DNA of 64,000 nucleotides from Lepraria neglecta (taxonomy: Eukaryota; Ascomycota; Lecanoromycetes; Lecanorales; Stereocaulaceae). Where the stretch lies: NCBI GenBank assembly GCA_033220425.1, contig CM065648.1, forward strand, positions 3,596,001-3,660,000. Direction: 5' to 3'. The notes below the pieces were generated by a model that did no database searches, had not been told where the DNA came from, and saw only the letters and a program-made list of their open reading frames with translations. Made by a program: the position numbers and the translations under genes. This document shows, one piece after another, positions 12,801-23,300 of this stretch (position 1 is the first letter of the stretch; each line of letters starts with the position of its first letter).

Positions 12801-13393
12801 AGGCCTTTCCTGCATGCTGCCCTCGACTACGAATTCGAGGGTCCAGACATTCACTCGCCTCCAAGCGATAATCCGAGCGGCGTCCAAAACCATATACCTC
12901 TTCATCCAGCACCAGGTCCCGAAATGGGTCCACCAGCGCCAATAACCGACCCCGACAGACGTCGTATTGAGACTATTGAATTAGCAGTGAGATGTGTTCA
13001 AGCTGCTATACGAAGCACTGTGGCTTTTGATGGGGTTCTTGATCATAGGCGGATGGTCGTTACCAATATCATGGGTACTGCTCATGCGTAAGTCAACTAC
13101 CATCCAAAGTCCCTCGATCCTTCCGCTTTCCCTTCGAATACGTCTGACTTAAGTATTATAGACAATTTGGCAACATCTTAGTCCTATCGGCTGCTTTTAA
13201 ATCCAGGACCTTGGGCGCCTTCGTACCTAGAGAGAAGTTGACTCACCTTTTCGACCGCACGATCAAGTTGCTCGGAAGCTGCGCTCCTATATCGCACACC
13301 CTCGCCAAGGACTGCTACATCCTGAAATGTCTCAGGAAAGTTGTCTTCGAAGGTGGCGATATTGGGTTTACAAACTCATTCTCCTCCGAGTAA
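9814..13393 (+). CDS. Zn(II)2Cys6 transcription factor with fungal-specific regulatory domain
   Basis: Seven exons, all joining in frame: 9814-10482, 10532-10644, 10701-12179, 12232-12309, 12360-12556, 12616-13087 and 13162-13393; 1079 residues. The DNA-binding cluster lies at 225-252 with spacing C-x2-C-x6-C-x6-C-x2-C-x6-C (starting CDVCRTRKAKC), followed by a short linker and a coiled-coil-like stretch (ADRANQQIIDQL). The middle carries Ser/Pro-rich disordered segments, then the Fungal_trans region (roughly 450-850), recognisable from LQLESDILAELDIPPSG and the following helical segments. A long Pro/His/Gln-rich tail of about 220 residues precedes the zinc cluster. It should act in the nucleus as a sequence-specific regulator. 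The target pathway cannot be told from the sequence, and the neighbours do not form a pathway. Confidence 0.88.
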
Positions 13394-14385
13394 TGCTCGT
13401 CATCTGCCATAACCTAGTCCTATTACCACATACCACGACTCTACCAACACCGTCCTTATCACCGAAAATCTATATACCCCCTCACCGCCACTTCTCAGCA
13501 TCTATCGCATTCTGCTATTACGTTTGGGAGGCTCACTCATACACATTATTCCCATGGGCGGCGCCTTTGCATCTCGAATCATTTACTCGCATCATATACC
13601 ACCACTGTCGCTTTACCAGTTCTAGATCGAATCGACTACGGCCTCACGGTCCCTCAATACCCATCCATCATACGCATTTCTTGGTATCACAACCAGCACG
13701 TACATACATTCATTGCACATTTACGGCATACCGACACTCCAGTCGGCAGCACAGCGTATACGTTAACCTTCCTTTTTCGACCATATACATTACCACCTCA
13801 CTGCATTACTAACATTCCAATCCTTCTTTATACACGGCGTTAAACTTACTTGGGGCGGCAACTCGTGAGCGACGCGAGTTTGGGGCTCTGTTTGCTTTTC
13901 TATATCATCGGCGGCCATCTAAATATTTATATATTGATCTATCTATCGCATTTTGGGGGGGCGGCAGGTTGAGCATGGGACTTGCTCTCCGCTGGGAGAC
14001 ATGGGCTGCCACAGTTGCATATTTTTGGCGGCTGCGACGTTTTGGGGTTCTCCAGGATTGGACTGGATTGGAGATGGGGCATGGGCGGTATTTTGTCAAG
14101 TATGATAGTTTTTATAGGCTACATACTTTGAATGTGAATGTTGGATTGAGTGTGTGGAATACAGTTCAGACTTTACTCGTAGCTGTGACTACCTAGAATG
14201 ATCGATGCACGTATGTACAATCTCATCAATTAGACTGGCTATATAGACAAGTCTCTACGCAATGTCCAAATACCGCTGTAATCGTACACATCGCAAACTA
14301 AGGCAAGGCTAAAAAGTAAACCCAGCTTTGTAACACCATCCTCGTAGTTCCAAGGTCACCCCCATCTCTCTGGGGTATCCAATGC
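13394..14385. other. Convergent intergenic, no gene seen
   Basis: This lies between the ends of the Zn2Cys6 gene and the App1-like gene and should hold both 3' untranslated regions. An open frame runs in from the end of the transcription factor (to about 13812) but shows no domain and low coding character. A G run and ATATTTATATAT stretch occur near 13920-13960. Nothing else is supportable. Confidence 0.5.
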
Positions 14386-16126
14386 CTACAGCCCCAAACC
14401 CAAACCCCACATCATCGCGCCCAATGTAGCAGCAAATGCCCACATGCTCGAGCCCGCAAGCTGGCTTCCAGCGCTCTTCTTGCCGTTACCGAGGTTGACG
14501 CCGAAAGGTAGACCTTGCTCGCCGTATGTGAGATTCTGCTTAATCGTAGCATTGACGCAGTGGCCGTTCGCTATATCGAGGTTCATGAGGTCGTCCTGGT
14601 AGAGTGAGTCAGTCAGTGCCTGGAAGTAGTTGAAAGGAGAAGGATTGACATACAGGTATGTTGAAGAACATATACAAGTTGCTATCAACGCCTTTGAAGC
14701 CTGACGTATCGTACGGGAACTTGTCGCCTGGGTCTGTGCTGGATGTGTTGCGCAGGAAGATGCATTGGACCTGGCCGGGGTAGTCTGTCACCACTGAAAC
14801 ATACAGAGTCAGCACATCTCTTTCAGGAAGGGCCGGCTCCGAAAAGTGTACACACTTGCTGGGTAATCTCTCATAACATCGCTATTGCTCGTGTCCGCTA
14901 CCAGCACGAATTTCCTATGCGGATAGGTCTGGAAGATCTTATCGAGCAAGAACTTGCGGGTACTCAGCGTTGCGCTAACATCACTGAAGTTCAATGGCCG
15001 GTCGTCGAAGCTACCACCCGGATAGGTTTTGTATATGAAATCCATGTAGTTGCGGGTAATTTGCTCTGGGGTGGTTGTGAGATAGTGGAAGTGGAGATTG
15101 GGAACACTCCGTGACCAATTTGCATAGATATCGGGCATGTCCATCCATTGGGTGAAAGGGCGCGCAAACGAGTTCAGCAGACCCTCTTTTGGCTGGTAGA
15201 TCTTGGTTACTCGAAGGATGTCGTCGATATCAGAGATCACGGTCAAGCCTGTGGGAGGGACGAGGTAGGCTGTTGCATTGCCATTGATGTCGCCTTCAGT
15301 ATACACGTTCATGCGCTGAATCTCACTTGTAGAGTTCCCAACTGCGAGGCCGTTGTCATTGATCTGAACGAAGCCGTCGAAGTCTCCTTCTTCTGTTGTA
15401 GGTGTGGGAAATTTGATCTGTTGACTCCCACCGGATGGCGTGACTGCTCCACCTCCACCTTGCTCGCCTGATGCCCCTGCTGTTGGCGCAGGTGCGATGC
15501 TGAACGTGACGTTTTGATTGGACTGCTGGAGGATGTAGATTTCGGCAGTCAGGTTTCGAGCCTGCGAAGCCTGTGACGGAGGGAGAGCCTGTATGGATGT
15601 ACCAACAAGGAACCCGTTTGCCAGATCGTCGAGCTTGGATTCGGAGATATTGGGTTGCTTGTAAACATTGCCGTGAAACCGCAGATTCCAGCCTTGGTCG
15701 GTCCAGTTCCCATAGCCTCTGCCATTGTGAGCGCAATGAAAGTGTTTGATTCATAGAGAAGGAGACTCACGGTATGTTCAACACCTGTGTTGGCAACGCG
15801 CTGACTTGCGCATCGTCAAGTCCGAGGCTGCTCTGCACATTGGCTCCAGTAGGGAAGTCTTGGAAGAAATTGGGGACGCCCGACGCGACGTAAGAGGGTA
15901 TATTTGAACCCAAGCTTCCTAGCACTGATTTCACGTCCCCCGCAACATCACTAATGATACCTCGTTTCTTTTCAGTCTTGGTAGGCCACCATTTCGAGGG
16001 TGACGGTGTAACCAATGGCTGTCTCTCGACTATTTCAGCAGGTTTTGGAAGACTTCGGTGGACGACTGATGCGGTTGCGAGAGGGAGGGCTGCGAGCAGC
16101 ACGGTATGGAGGGTGGTGAGACGCAT
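14386..16126 (-). CDS. Secreted, probably GPI-anchored App1-type phosphatase
   Basis: Four minus-strand exons, 15771-16126, 14856-15718, 14654-14793 and 14386-14595, join in frame to 522 residues. The start at 16126 was chosen because it opens with a clear signal peptide (MRLTTLHTVLLAALPLATAS); an upstream in-frame ATG at 16267 would bury it. The App1 catalytic domain (PF09949, HAD-like) is recognised from ISDIDDILR at 280-288, where DxD supplies the nucleophile and general acid/base, and from FARPFTQW, LHFHYLTTTPEQ and RKFVLVADTSNSD further on. Yeast App1 is a phosphatidate phosphatase. Here the extra signal peptide, several N-glycosylation sites, and a Gly/Ser-rich then hydrophobic C terminus (about 500-522) suggest export and GPI attachment rather than a cytosolic role. 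Substrate is inference only. Confidence 0.82.
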
Positions 16127-16404
16127 AATAAAGACCGTGGAGGTTGAGCACGTCTGTATGTGCGACCTGTTACTGGGCAATGAGCGGTGGTCTGGGGTAA
16201 ACACCCGCCTTGGCAATAGTAATAATGACCGTGTATAAGTATGTACGATGAGAAGAAGCCCGTTCAACCAGCAGCTGTTTTAGTCATGCTCATGAAGAAG
16301 TAAAAAAAAGACTCCAAGTCCCCAGCTCAGTGGTTGGTGAGACAGGACATACAACCAGATTGAAGGGCCGCTAGAAACTTGGAAGTTGCTGGCTTGGCTG
16401 TTTT

Positions 16405-16545
16405 TGGAAATTCTTAAATACTTTTTTCCTATTACTAATCTATTATGTAGTCTTTTTCTAATATCAATTAATAAATCTGGCTTATTTCCTTTATAAAGCG
16501 ACTCTTGTAATAAGAATCTTCTATCTTACTCTCTATTACTTTGCC
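16405..16545. repeat. TpA-rich, RIP-like AT block
   Basis: A short AT-rich stretch dense in TA dinucleotides (CTATTACTAATCTATTATG and similar) ends just before the broken ERG6 copy. It shares words such as TTTATAAAG and TTTCCTATTA with the blocks at 1490-1660 and 24370-24725. Position next to a pseudogene fits repeat decay. No terminal repeats could be identified. Confidence 0.45.
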
Positions 16546-16573
16546 TTCCACTTACGGTTTCTCACACGATATT

Positions 16574-17125
16574 TCAAGCCGCAGGCTTCATTGCGATCAT
16601 TTCGAACATAGGCGTAACAACCCTCTCCTTTCCACAAGCGACGAGACAATCCCCGGTATATCCAAGGCTGTCGGCTGTTTTCTCTGTTCCTTTTGGCGCA
16701 ATACTGATCTTCTCCAATCCTCCAGCTACTCCGTGAGCAAGGTACCTGCTAAGCTCGGTCATGCGAGCGATCGTGAGTACATCCCCAATACTCCCAGCCA
16801 TTCTCAAGTCTTCGTCCAAAGGATAGTACCACGGCTGGCATTAGCTCTGTCTACAGGATCCTCATGCATTTCGAGTGTGAAGCCAGCAGCCTTGATTGCT
16901 TCAAGACCCTCGGATACCGTAACCATATTGGAAACGCCATCGCCCTACTCAATGCCTAATTGTATCTCTCTATGATGCGCGTTTTCGTTGTTATAATTGT
17001 CAATCGTAAGCCATTCGTATACTCCGAATATACCACCGGGTTTCAAGACTTGGAATGTTTGGGAGTAGACGCCTTCCAGAGAGGGAGCATGCACCGTGGC
17101 CTTAATTGGTAATCACACTATCCTG
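16574..17125 (-). pseudogene. ERG6: C-terminal relic of sterol 24-C-methyltransferase (ERG6)
   Basis: Read on the minus strand, this region preserves the C-terminal half of Erg6 in pieces. They include [20 protein letters not shown] (just below 17104), the [10 protein letters not shown] segment, REIQLGIE, then a TAG (16945-16947) where the family has glutamine, GDGVSNMVTVSEG, WYYPL, and the tail LEKISIAPKGTEKTADSLG to MKPAA. Frame changes occur near 17107 (one extra base) and near 16833 (one missing base). The N-terminal half with most of the SAM-binding fold is absent or unrecognisable above 17125. Erg6 methylates zymosterol in ergosterol synthesis, and a working copy must lie elsewhere. The TAG can be derived from CAG by C-to-T in a CpA context, compatible with RIP. 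Confidence 0.8.
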
Positions 17126-17386
17126 AGAGCGTAAAAGGGCTTCCCCCTGAATCATCGAAGATCATTGTTTGCCTTCGTCAGCGGCGCATACTTCGACCAA
17201 TACCATAGATAAAGAGCGAGGTGTTTTCGTGCGCAACGACGAAGAAGTTCTTAAAACATATTTGTTGTGTTCGAGATGCTTATAAGGAGGATATCTCAAC
17301 ACTACAGCGATTCAAGTATTATTTCCTATGATAAAGTACGAAACAGCAGCACTTTAACCCCATACCCCTATAGCATAAGAGGCAGC

Positions 17387-19068
17387 TCACGGAGACACAA
17401 GATGCTTCTGCTTTATGACTTTGGGCAAAGGTTCCTGTTTTGGACCTCGAGAATGGTGTAGATAGTAATACGGAAAGAAGACTGCGAGGCTAAAAGGCAC
17501 GATTAGGGCCCAAAAGATCCAAAAGTTATGTGCGACTAGAATCTTCCTCCTTTGAGTATCGAAATTGAAAAACTGGGAGCCGAAAACTGCCTGCTCTTCC
17601 TTTGTTAGTGTCGTATAAACCCTTGAGGAACGAGTGGTCTCGTACCGCAATAGTGGCTAGAGGGAGGAATGCCACGGTCACAATTGCGATGGCTTTCATG
17701 GATTTGCTGTCATTCTTCATGACGTGACTGTCATGCTGAGCAACCACGTTGAAAGACTGAAAGGCAGTCAGCATCAAGTCAGAGATTTGCGATCTCACCC
17801 TTTTCTTACAAGGTTGATGACGTTCTGCACCCGCTGTTCCAGGCTGGTCATTCGCAGTTTCCATACTTCGAATTGCACAGCTTTTTGTTTGAGCATTTGG
17901 CAGGTTAGGCGCATGGTAGGCTCGGCATCTTGGCCTTGGGGCGGTTGCTTCAGAAGCTCTTGATGAAACTCCTGCAAGTGCGAGGTTGTTAACAAGGCTG
18001 CGTCAGAACCCTCTTTGAGGTAGATTATGTGCTTTGCCATGTTGTGGAGTCCGACAAAATCATGATGACCATCGCCGATTTCTGTCGCTGTCGCGAGTGC
18101 GAGGTCGAGGGCGGTCTAGAAACCCGTGTTATGGTTCGCATTTCTCTAGATGGCTTACGTTATCCTTCAAGTTGACTTACGCGCTCCATCTTGCTGAACT
18201 CATCCTGAACAACCTTGACAATGCTCTGGGCTTGCAGCCATAATTCGTCCAAACAGATCACAAAGAGGCTGAAAGGATCCACTAGTACTCCAGATAGCTC
18301 AGTATCCCACAACCGTTGGCATCGACCTCTCAATTCTGGTGAAGCGCTAAAGATAACGAGAACCACGGAAGCCTTGTCCTTGTCGTGACAGTTACTCCAT
18401 CTCATGAATACACTCGTGCGAATCCATGTCCAGTCCCCTTGACTGAGTACATTTCCACGCGGATCAGCAATCCTCGATGGTTGACCAGGGACGCTGTAGA
18501 CTGTCACATTTTTACAAAGGAAATGAAACCAGGAAGCTGGTACTCGCGATCAGCGGAGACCAAGAACATAGGCAGTGATTAGGCGTACAGTAGCTTGACC
18601 CGTCGTAAGTGGCATTGAACGAATGCGTCACTGACTCTAACCGCTGGGATATAAAGTCTGTAGGGATGGAATACTTGTCAAATAACGCTTGAATGCCAGC
18701 TCCTGACTTGTGGTGGGCAATATCTAAAGGCGCAAAGCTTAAAAGGGAAAATCATCAGCAGCGTAGCGGACCGGAAGGGCTGGTCATACACAATCTGCAC
18801 GCGTGGCTGAGCTCTGGAACGTAGAGCTTGGGCGTTGGTCTCGATTAACCGCTGTGTTGTAATAGTATTCCCTGAGACGTACGTGAGCACAGGGAATGGA
18901 GCGTATTTTACCGACGTCGACTTCGTGACAAGGAGACACGCTAATACCTGGAGACCACTCAAGCAGATCAATCTGGCACATCTCGGGCCCGCTGACGGGG
19001 CCGCGTTGTCTGACACTGTCAGCAAATACGTTCTTTCGACTACTATCGTGGTAGAAGGCCGCCATCAT
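17387..19068 (-). CDS. CorA-like membrane protein (fungal Mg2+ transporter-like family)
   Basis: Seven minus-strand exons join in frame to 444 residues: 18948-19068, 18790-18871, 18589-18737, 18181-18542, 17810-18115, 17646-17756 and 17387-17590. The middle exons carry family segments such as FAPLDIAHHKSGAGIQALF, SIPTDFISQRLESVTHSF and a long helical region before the membrane part. Two C-terminal transmembrane helices follow (about 362-382 and 400-420), with FLPLATIA in the first and FWIFWALIVPFSLAVFF in the second. This is the plan of the CorA superfamily (PF01544), but the GMN selectivity motif of true Mg2+ channels is not present; FGSQFFNF stands at that place. Ion transport is therefore only an inference from the family. 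The first two exons are the least certain part of the model. Confidence 0.68.
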
Positions 19069-20325
19069 GAAGAAGTGCAGAAGACTCGACAGATTGTAAA
19101 GATTGTTAGAAGCATGAGGAACCCAATTCAGAGGTTTAGCAGTCGTTTTCTACGCTTGCAAATCTTAACTTTTTGGGCAAGTGTCGTCCACCAAACGCTT
19201 TTTGGACGTCTTGGCAGGCTTCTGAAGAAATTTTATTTCTATCATAGAAATAAAATTTCTTCCGCATTGCATGCTGCTTCGTCCTAGGGGCAGTCCATAA
19301 GTAGCTAAGCGTACTTTAGAATCGACGTCGTTCGTATCGTAACGCCCCTTTTCGTCACTAATAATGCTAAGGAGCGAGACATTGATTAGGGGATGGTAGC
19401 ATCGAGCGAGCGTGAGGCAGTTTGGGCGTCATGCAGGGCGCATATCAGAACACGAATTGGGACATGGCCTTTGGCGCTTGCAGGGAATATGCACCAATCA
19501 CGAATAACGTGTGCAATTAATTCACGATTGGCTTTCAGCTCAGGCAACTAGAATGGATCAGGCGGAGTTTCCCGGAGGCAGACAGCCTTGTGTTCTGGTT
19601 CATCACATAAACGGGGCGTACGTGTGGGGATGATGCAGGTGTATCGGGCCCCTATTCTTAGAGCCCTAAACGAGGCTCCCAAAGCGCCCCCAAGTGATCG
19701 ATCACCGATGTGACACAAAGAGAACAACAGAACAATGTGATTGGTGGAAAGCTTTGAATTCGTATATACAGTTCAAGCATCTTTTCGAAATTATTATTAC
19801 AAAAAAGCCGCAGTATGGAAATCGACTGTCGGAGCAGCACTGTGTCCCGATTCAAACCCGAAACGGCCAGCCACCCTTTGGCCACCCCTCAGCTGCATTG
19901 TAAAGGGGGGCAACCCCGTCTTGTTATTCACTGATCTAGGCACGGCGCACAGCTTTGGCTCGTCAGCTTATGACTCACTAATAGCCGTAGAATTCCCCTT
20001 CTGCCCTCTTCCTCCTCGTCTTTTCTCCAGGTGATACACGCGACTCCTCGTTTGTTTATCATTAGTGGTCCACGACCTGAATGTGAAGTGTTCGGCCTAC
20101 TTATCGTATAGACAACGCTTTCTCACAGATAGTGGACGTGGTTCTTTCTACTGTGTGTCGAAGAGTCGCCCCAAGAGCTATCAACCTTGAGTGTAATTTG
20201 AGTTGTTCCGAAGTGTTGCTCTCACCAACAGCGGTGCGATCCAGGCTCCTGACATCTTCTGCACACCGACTAACGGATTTATCATGGTTCTCTAGTCGCC
20301 TCAAAAGCCCTCTCAGACGCTGAAC
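19069..20325. other. Divergent intergenic region
   Basis: It separates the CorA-like gene and the repeat/HET-like gene, so it should hold both promoters. Apart from the 39-base perfect palindrome at 19224-19262, no coding, RNA or repeat signal was found. A pyrimidine-rich segment around 19995-20030 is suitable as a leader for the downstream gene. Confidence 0.5.
19224..19262. repeat. Perfect 39-base palindrome
   Basis: The arm gaagaaattttatttctat (19224-19242) is followed by a single C (19243) and its exact reverse complement (19244-19262). Nineteen uninterrupted pairs around one central base would be a very strong hairpin or cruciform. It lies outside any recognised gene, about 160 bases upstream of the CorA-like start. 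It may be a replication/recombination product, a small inverted repeat, or a hairpin RNA source; the sequence does not decide. Confidence 0.9.
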
Positions 20326-23300
20326 ATGTCACCACAAGCGCCTTATACCTCCCCTGCTTCACCGCCGGCTTCTCACGGTGGAGATATGGATCCCAACGAA
20401 GTCCGGCTACGTCAAGCACAGGCACAGTATACCTCCGCGTCTTCTGCCCATTCTGCGAATAGCCCAAGTGGGATTGCCACCATGAAACCTTCACACGGTG
20501 GAGATATGGATCCCAACGAAGTCCGGCTTCGTCAAGCACAGGCACAGTATACCTCCGCGTCTTCTGCCCATTCTGCGAATAGCCCAAGTGGGATTGCCAC
20601 CATGAAACCTTCACACGGTGGAGATATGGATCCCAACGAAGTCCGGCTTCGTCAAGCACAGGCACAGTATACCTCCGCGTCTTCTGCCCATTCTGCGAAT
20701 AGCCCAAGTGGGATTGCCACCATGAAACCTTCACACGGTGGAGATATGGATCCCAACGAAGTCCGGCTTCGTCAAGCACAGGCACAGTATACCTCCGCGT
20801 CTTCTGCCCATTCTGCGAATAGCCCAAGTGGGATTGCCACCATGAAACCTTCACATGGTGGCGACATGGATCCGAATGAGGTTCGCCTTCGCCAAGCGCA
20901 TATGCAACAAACATTAGGCTCGTCTTCTCCTGCCGCAAATAGTCCGGAGCCAAATAACACTGTTGCTTCGCATGGCGGGGTCCGGATGGGGCAGGCACAA
21001 ATACAGCCAGCGCAGTATGGATCTAGCTCGCATTTGATTCCTATGCCACGTTCTCCCCCATCTGGGTATAACACCTACCAGTCTTCTCAATCACCGCAGA
21101 GCCCGCATTCTGGACAATACTTCCCGACTCAAAATGGACACCAGCCTTCATACCCTAACCAAGCTCAGCAATCACCTCAAAATCCTCACTCCGGCTTACC
21201 AACTCAGGTAGGCTATTGCCAGCCCCAATACGAGAACTGAGCTGACATCCAAAGGGCAACGTAAACTATCCCATGGCGAGCATCCCACCCCAGAACCCTC
21301 CGGGAGCTCCATATGCTCGTGCACCTTCATACGGACCATCTCAAGTATGGCCGGTAGGGAACCTCCCACCCCCAAACAAGAAATCTACGATTCGCCGCAT
21401 GCACGACTTTTTGATGAAGCAAGGAAGTAATGAAACGCGCAGGTGAACAATGAAGCCAGTCCCGATTCGGAAGCGAAAGAAGCGAAAGAAGCGCACGCCT
21501 ATGTTCGTCGTAACTTCGGATGATGCAAAGTACCCTGGGCTGATTTATTCATCTAGTATCGAGGACCCGCTGAGCAAGGATACATGAACGCACTTCACCC
21601 AAGGACGCAGTGGAGAATAAAGTGGCCTAATACTTACCAATTTCCTGGCATTACTCGTCCAGGTAATGACCGCCGCCACTGTGATATGATGCAACGAGCG
21701 AAAAACTTCCCCTCCGACGACTACTATCTGAGTCCATACGACGGCCATCTTGCAAAATTGTTCGTACAGAGCACACAGGCGATTTATGATGCCAATCCAA
21801 ACAGCACTTGGAGACGGACTTTCATTCGTAATCAAAGTCCCTTGATACTTCAAGTAGCGAATTGGGTCCTTCACTCCTTGCCTACCGATGATCGAGAAGT
21901 CAAGGGTGAAGATCTCGTTATGATGGGCTTAAAATGGATCCCTTCGTGTGTTGCCATTCTGTTGCTCGTAAGCTCAACTTCGCATAGGGTACTACTGCCT
22001 GCTGATCCGCTTTGTATCAGATGATCTATCCTGTGCAAGCTTCTGGAGAAGTTCGTAACGGAGGTAAATACGATTCACTGCCATACAAGTTCTGGGGATA
22101 CCCATATTATGCAAGGAACCCACAAGAAGGTAAGATTGAAATGTCGAATCAATCACACGGCCTCTTCCAGCCTTCGGCTGCTTTACAACCCCAACGTGGT
22201 CAGGCGACGAAAAGCGCACTCAATCCCATTTCGGAACGGCCGGTCGAGCCGAAGTACCTTTGCTTTCTCAAAAACACGGAGGGTATGGAGACACGCGAAG
22301 TCTCGCAATGGAAAGAGGAACGCGGTATTGAAGCGACATACATACTCGTCTCGTATACCTCGGAACAATTTAGAACGGAAGAGGAGCAGTTGTTTCTTCA
22401 CGATGTCGGCGAACACGCTGCCCGAGCTGCCGGCGTCCAAGCATACTGGGTCGGATGCTCCTGTTTGGGGAAAACTAAAGAAGAACAAGAAAACAATGTG
22501 TGGCGTATCAGCGACGTTGTCCGCGGCGCCCGTAGTCTGATAATCGCGGTCTCCAACCCAATTGGCAAAGAGCATCCCGGTGTCGATACGACGGCGCTTC
22601 GTCAATGGGGCACAAGGGTCTGGACTCTGCCCGAAGTCTTGTTGATCCCGAGCAATAGCGACATCCATGTATACGCTCGTAACGCGAACATTGACGAGCC
22701 GATGACATTCCACAAGCGAAATTTTGCCACGCTCTGGGGAGATGCGCCTATCTCTCGGGAGTTGATCGATCATTATGAAGGCAACCTCATCCTTAGCTCC
22801 TTGGAGCTTGTCACAATTGCTTTGCGTTGCTTACACAACCGACAAAAAGGGTTTTACCTTCAAGGCGATATGGCCTATGCTTTGATGGGGCTTCTAAGGC
22901 GGAGACCTACCATCGTGAAGACCGACACTGCTTTCCAAGCATTCGCGCGCCTGTCTCTTGCCAATGATAACGATCTCCTGCTTGAGCGCCTCATCTGTAT
23001 CCTTCCGAGTACGCCGAGTCGGCCCTGGTACGAAATGGAAGACCAATGGGGCGTTTCACTCTGGGATGTGATCCCATCGACGCAGGTATGCGGGATCGCA
23101 GACGATGATACCGTGATCATAGATGGCGGCTATGCCGCCGCAATCCGATGGAAGGCGTTCGCTCACGTGGCCAACCTCATACGAGACAGCTGGCGGCGAT
23201 TCTTCTTCCGTTACGCTTTCCGGTCCACCTCGTACTTGTTCATCGTCGGCATATCACTGCTTAGCAATGGCGTCTTACTACAAAACGCAGAAAATGCCAA

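Noticed and set aside
15767-16267. Upstream ATG at 16267 for the App1-like gene
   Set aside because: It would place 47 unlike residues before a clear signal peptide. The internal ATG at 16126 is the better start.
20282-20998. Minus-strand 238-codon open frame over the tandem repeat
   Set aside because: It is open only because the 120-base unit is divisible by three and lacks stops on that strand. The plus-strand frame continues into a spliced protein.
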